Source: Candidatus Bipolaricaulota bacterium
GTDB lineage: Bacteria > Bipolaricaulota > Bipolaricaulia > RBG-16-55-9 > DRXL01
Length of the DNA: 22,462 nt
Direction of reading: 5' to 3'
Assembly: GCA_026414955.1 (NCBI GenBank)
Contig: JAOAIA010000004.1
Span: 1 to 22,462, forward strand
In this document: positions 21,186 to 22,462 of the stretch, piece after piece
How the letters are laid out: each line of letters opens with the position of its first letter
How positions within the stretch are numbered: the stretch's first letter is position 1
The notes under the pieces: generated by a model
Told to the model about the DNA's origin: nothing
Databases searched by the model: none
Seen by the model: only the letters and a program-made list of their open reading frames with translations
Position numbers and translations under genes: made by a program

Positions 21186-21214
21186 ACTATAGCAGCGTTC
21201 CGGGTACTTGACAA
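21186..21214 (-). promoter_or_regulatory. Leaderless promoter of the zincin gene
   Basis: Minus-strand -35 TTGTCA (21214-21209, 5 of 6), 17-base spacer and -10 TATAGT (21191-21186, 5 of 6), with six bases to the ATG. The -35 overlaps that of the divergent gene by five bases. Confidence 0.7.
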
Positions 21215-21237
21215 GACCGCTCCTTCGGTGGTACAAC
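21208..21237 (+). promoter_or_regulatory. Promoter of the 202-aa secreted/membrane protein gene
   Basis: Perfect -35 TTGACA (21208-21213), 18-base spacer and -10 TACAAC (21232-21237, 4 of 6). The ATG at 21248 is ten bases beyond, so the leader is very short or absent. Confidence 0.55.
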
Positions 21238-21247
21238 TACAGTATCC

Positions 21248-21856
21248 ATGAGAGCACTTACTGTTCTCGTCGTGTGCGCAGGGCTGTGGGGGGTGTGCGT
21301 GCCGACGGCGTGGGCACAGCCTAGGTCGAGCGATTTCTTCATGGAAGAGTTCACATTTGGGCTGTTGGGGGGCTTCATCGGGGGGCCGACGCTCGAACTC
21401 ATCTACGTGACGACTCTCTGTCGCGAAGCTCCCAATCCCGATCTCTGTCAGGGATTTGGGTTTGCTGCGATGCAGGTCGTCATCTATACCGTCACGCTCC
21501 CGGCGGGGGCCAGCGCGGGGATCATCCTGGCGGGCCTGTGGCGCGGCATCCCTAGTGACCCGCTGGATTGGGTGCTGACGTACCTCTTTGCTACAGCGGG
21601 CTCGCTGACAGGCTGGCTCAATGCCGCGGGCGTCATCAAGGTCTCAGAATTCCTGATGGAGACCTTTGGCTGGGACTTAAGTGCCTCCCTCGCGGATATC
21701 TATACGATCACGCGAGTCTTCCTGCCCATTCTCTATGCCGCGTTCTTCGGGACCTTGCAGTTCAACCTCCTGACGCAGCCGGCTCCGGCGCCTCCGGCGG
21801 CGGCGCTCTCGTCTCCCGCTGCATGGGAGTTCCCAATCTTTACTATGCGCTTCTAG
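21248..21856 (+). CDS. Secreted or membrane protein of unknown function
   Basis: A 202-aa protein with no family I recognise. Residues 1-23 form a signal peptide ending AWA. The rest includes hydrophobic, glycine-rich segments (FGLLGGFIGGPTLELIYVTTL, VVIYTVTLPAGASAGIILAGL, ITRVFLPILYAAFFGTLQF), so it is probably membrane-embedded or an outer-envelope protein. Two cysteines (in LCREAPNPDLCQG) could form a disulfide. A short Pro/Ala-rich linker (QPAPAPPAAA) precedes the C-terminus. No ribosome-binding site is seen and the promoter lies at leaderless distance. It converges on the GYD-domain gene, with a 68-base gap that holds nothing recognisable. Confidence 0.7.
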   Translation: MRALTVLVVCAGLWGVCVPTAWAQPRSSDFFMEEFTFGLLGGFIGGPTLELIYVTTLCREAPNPDLCQGFGFAAMQVVIYTVTLPAGASAGIILAGLWRGIPSDPLDWVLTYLFATAGSLTGWLNAAGVIKVSEFLMETFGWDLSASLADIYTITRVFLPILYAAFFGTLQFNLLTQPAPAPPAAALSSPAAWEFPIFTMRF

Positions 21857-21924
21857 GGCAGGGGTGAAACCTGTTCCTACCTCAGCATCCGGTACAGAAA
21901 TCCAAAACCCGCGCATCGCCTTAG

Positions 21925-22209
21925 CTACTTCAACCCCTTGATGAACTCCTCGATGGGGATCGCCGCAAGCGTCTGAATCTTGACGCTGCCCCGCGCCCCA
22001 AGCTCCAGCGAAACTTTCAGCACCGTCTCGTTATCGGGCGCTTCCAGGATCGTGACAAAGTCATACGGCCCCAAGACCGCGTATTGGGAGAGAATCTTGC
22101 ACCCCATCTGCTCGATCTCCCTATTGACTTCTTTAATGCGACCGGGGCGCTTCTTGATCGCTTGGGCGCCTTCGTCGGTTAAGCTGCTCAACAAGATATA
22201 CGTGGGCAT
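21925..22209 (-). CDS. GYD domain-containing protein
   Basis: A 94-aa dimeric alpha/beta-barrel-type small protein of the GYD family (PF08734), named for the Gly-Tyr-Asp motif, here GPYDFVTILEAPD. The N-terminal YILLSSLTDEGAQAIKKRPGR and the C-terminal IQTLAAIPIEEF also fit. The molecular function of the family is not established. I chose the ATG at 22209 because AGGAGG lies eight bases upstream; an upstream ATG at 22302 would run through the palindromic repeat. It diverges from the SRAP gene, with only 70 bases between the starts. Confidence 0.88.
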   Translation of the reverse strand: MPTYILLSSLTDEGAQAIKKRPGRIKEVNREIEQMGCKILSQYAVLGPYDFVTILEAPDNETVLKVSLELGARGSVKIQTLAAIPIEEFIKGLK

Positions 22210-22229
22210 AGCGCAGACCTCCTCGCAGA

Positions 22230-22257
22230 GTAGGGGCGAACGGCCGGTCGCCCCTAC
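22230..22257. repeat. 28-bp near-perfect palindrome, family B
   Basis: Differs from the copy at 20804 by one base (an A for C at position 11). Arms GTAGGGGCGA and TCGCCCCTAC are perfect complements. It fills 28 of the 70 bases between the divergent GYD and SRAP starts, where promoters would be expected. Confidence 0.9.
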
Positions 22258-22279
22258 ACTGCACCGAAGGTGAGAGTGC

Positions 22280-22462
22280 ATGTGCGGACGATTCACGCTC
22301 ACGCTCAGCGCTGACCAGCTCGAAGCGCGCTTTGGCGCGCCCCTGCCTCAGCAGTATACGCCCAGATACAACATCGCGCCGACGCAAGAAGTCCTCGCGC
22401 TGCTCGCCGACGTGAAAGATCGGCGCCTAGAGCACTTGCGCTGGGGCCTGATCCCCCACTGG
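22280..22462 (+). CDS. yedK: SOS response-associated peptidase (SRAP/HMCES family), 5' part
   Basis: The first 61 codons of a gene cut off by the window end. The protein starts MCGRFTLT, where Cys2 becomes the catalytic N-terminal residue after Met removal, and continues with YNIAPTQEV and RWGLIPHW, the next conserved SRAP blocks. Family members (YedK in E. coli, HMCES in humans) form a thiazolidine crosslink to abasic sites in single-stranded DNA and so shield them. AAGGTGAG lies five bases before the ATG. The complete protein would be about 220 residues. No LexA-type box is seen in the short upstream region, much of which is a palindromic repeat. Confidence 0.93.
   Translation, partial: MCGRFTLTLSADQLEARFGAPLPQQYTPRYNIAPTQEVLALLADVKDRRLEHLRWGLIPHW

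Noticed and set aside
22258..22279. LexA-type SOS box before the SRAP gene
   Set aside because: The short space between palindrome and start codon contains no CTGT-N8-ACAG or GAAC-type dyad, and the family name does not require LexA control.
1..22462. tRNA or rRNA genes, CRISPR arrays, insertion sequences, prophage or attachment sites
   Set aside because: No cloverleaf with a GGTTCGAATC-type T-arm, no regularly spaced direct repeats, and no transposase or integrase motifs were seen in any gap. The only repeats are the two palindrome families and short operators.

Overview
The window is GC-rich bacterial chromosome, densely packed with genes on both strands. There are no phage, transposase, CRISPR, rRNA or tRNA signatures. 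The periplasmic thiamine-binding protein has a signal peptide without a lipobox Cys, and there is an RND exporter, so a two-membrane cell is likely. Sigma-70-type TTGACA/TATAAT promoters are easy to read. TTG and GTG starts, leaderless promoters and two families of GC-rich palindromic repeats occur together. Protein style and repeats would suit an uncultured, perhaps thermophilic, deep-branching lineage (for example Acetothermia/Bipolaricaulota-like). That placement is a guess, because no marker gene here fixes the taxonomy.

Left part (1-7140, all minus strand). Proline dehydrogenase is coupled by a GTGA overlap to a small multi-pass membrane protein. To the right, and transcribed leftward into that region, is a four-gene operon: TetR regulator, secreted 321-aa protein of unknown function, HAE3/MMPL-type RND transporter, and secreted protein with calcium-binding DxDxDG repeats. 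It starts from a clear promoter with a perfect palindromic operator just downstream, and it ends at a 9-bp-stem hairpin. This looks like a self-regulated envelope export or lipid-trafficking module whose two secreted partners are not recognised.

Middle part (7150-16700). A beta-CASP metallo-beta-lactamase RNA nuclease faces a ZIP metal transporter plus group-2-like sigma-70 factor unit. The ZIP leader contains a 9-bp inverted repeat that could be an operator or an RNA hairpin. An O-methyltransferase diverges from an orphan NitT/TauT-type ABC ATPase. A promoter whose -35 overlaps the stop codon of that ATPase drives a TPP riboswitch and a thiamine ABC importer (binding protein, fused two-domain permease, ATPase). 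Both the permease and the ATPase carry an in-frame copy of a G-rich palindromic repeat. A DUF599 membrane protein ends convergently on the ATPase.

Right part (16690-22462). An APH-like phosphotransferase with a degenerate catalytic loop diverges from lon. Lon is followed by an overlapping PIG-L deacetylase. A second palindrome family sits exactly between convergent stop codons (deacetylase/minimal zincin) and again between the divergent GYD-domain and SRAP (yedK-like) genes. The SRAP gene is cut by the window end. The most interesting signals are the protein-coding palindromes, a recurrent leaderless-promoter architecture including a divergent pair sharing one -35 box, and the uncharacterised RND operon.
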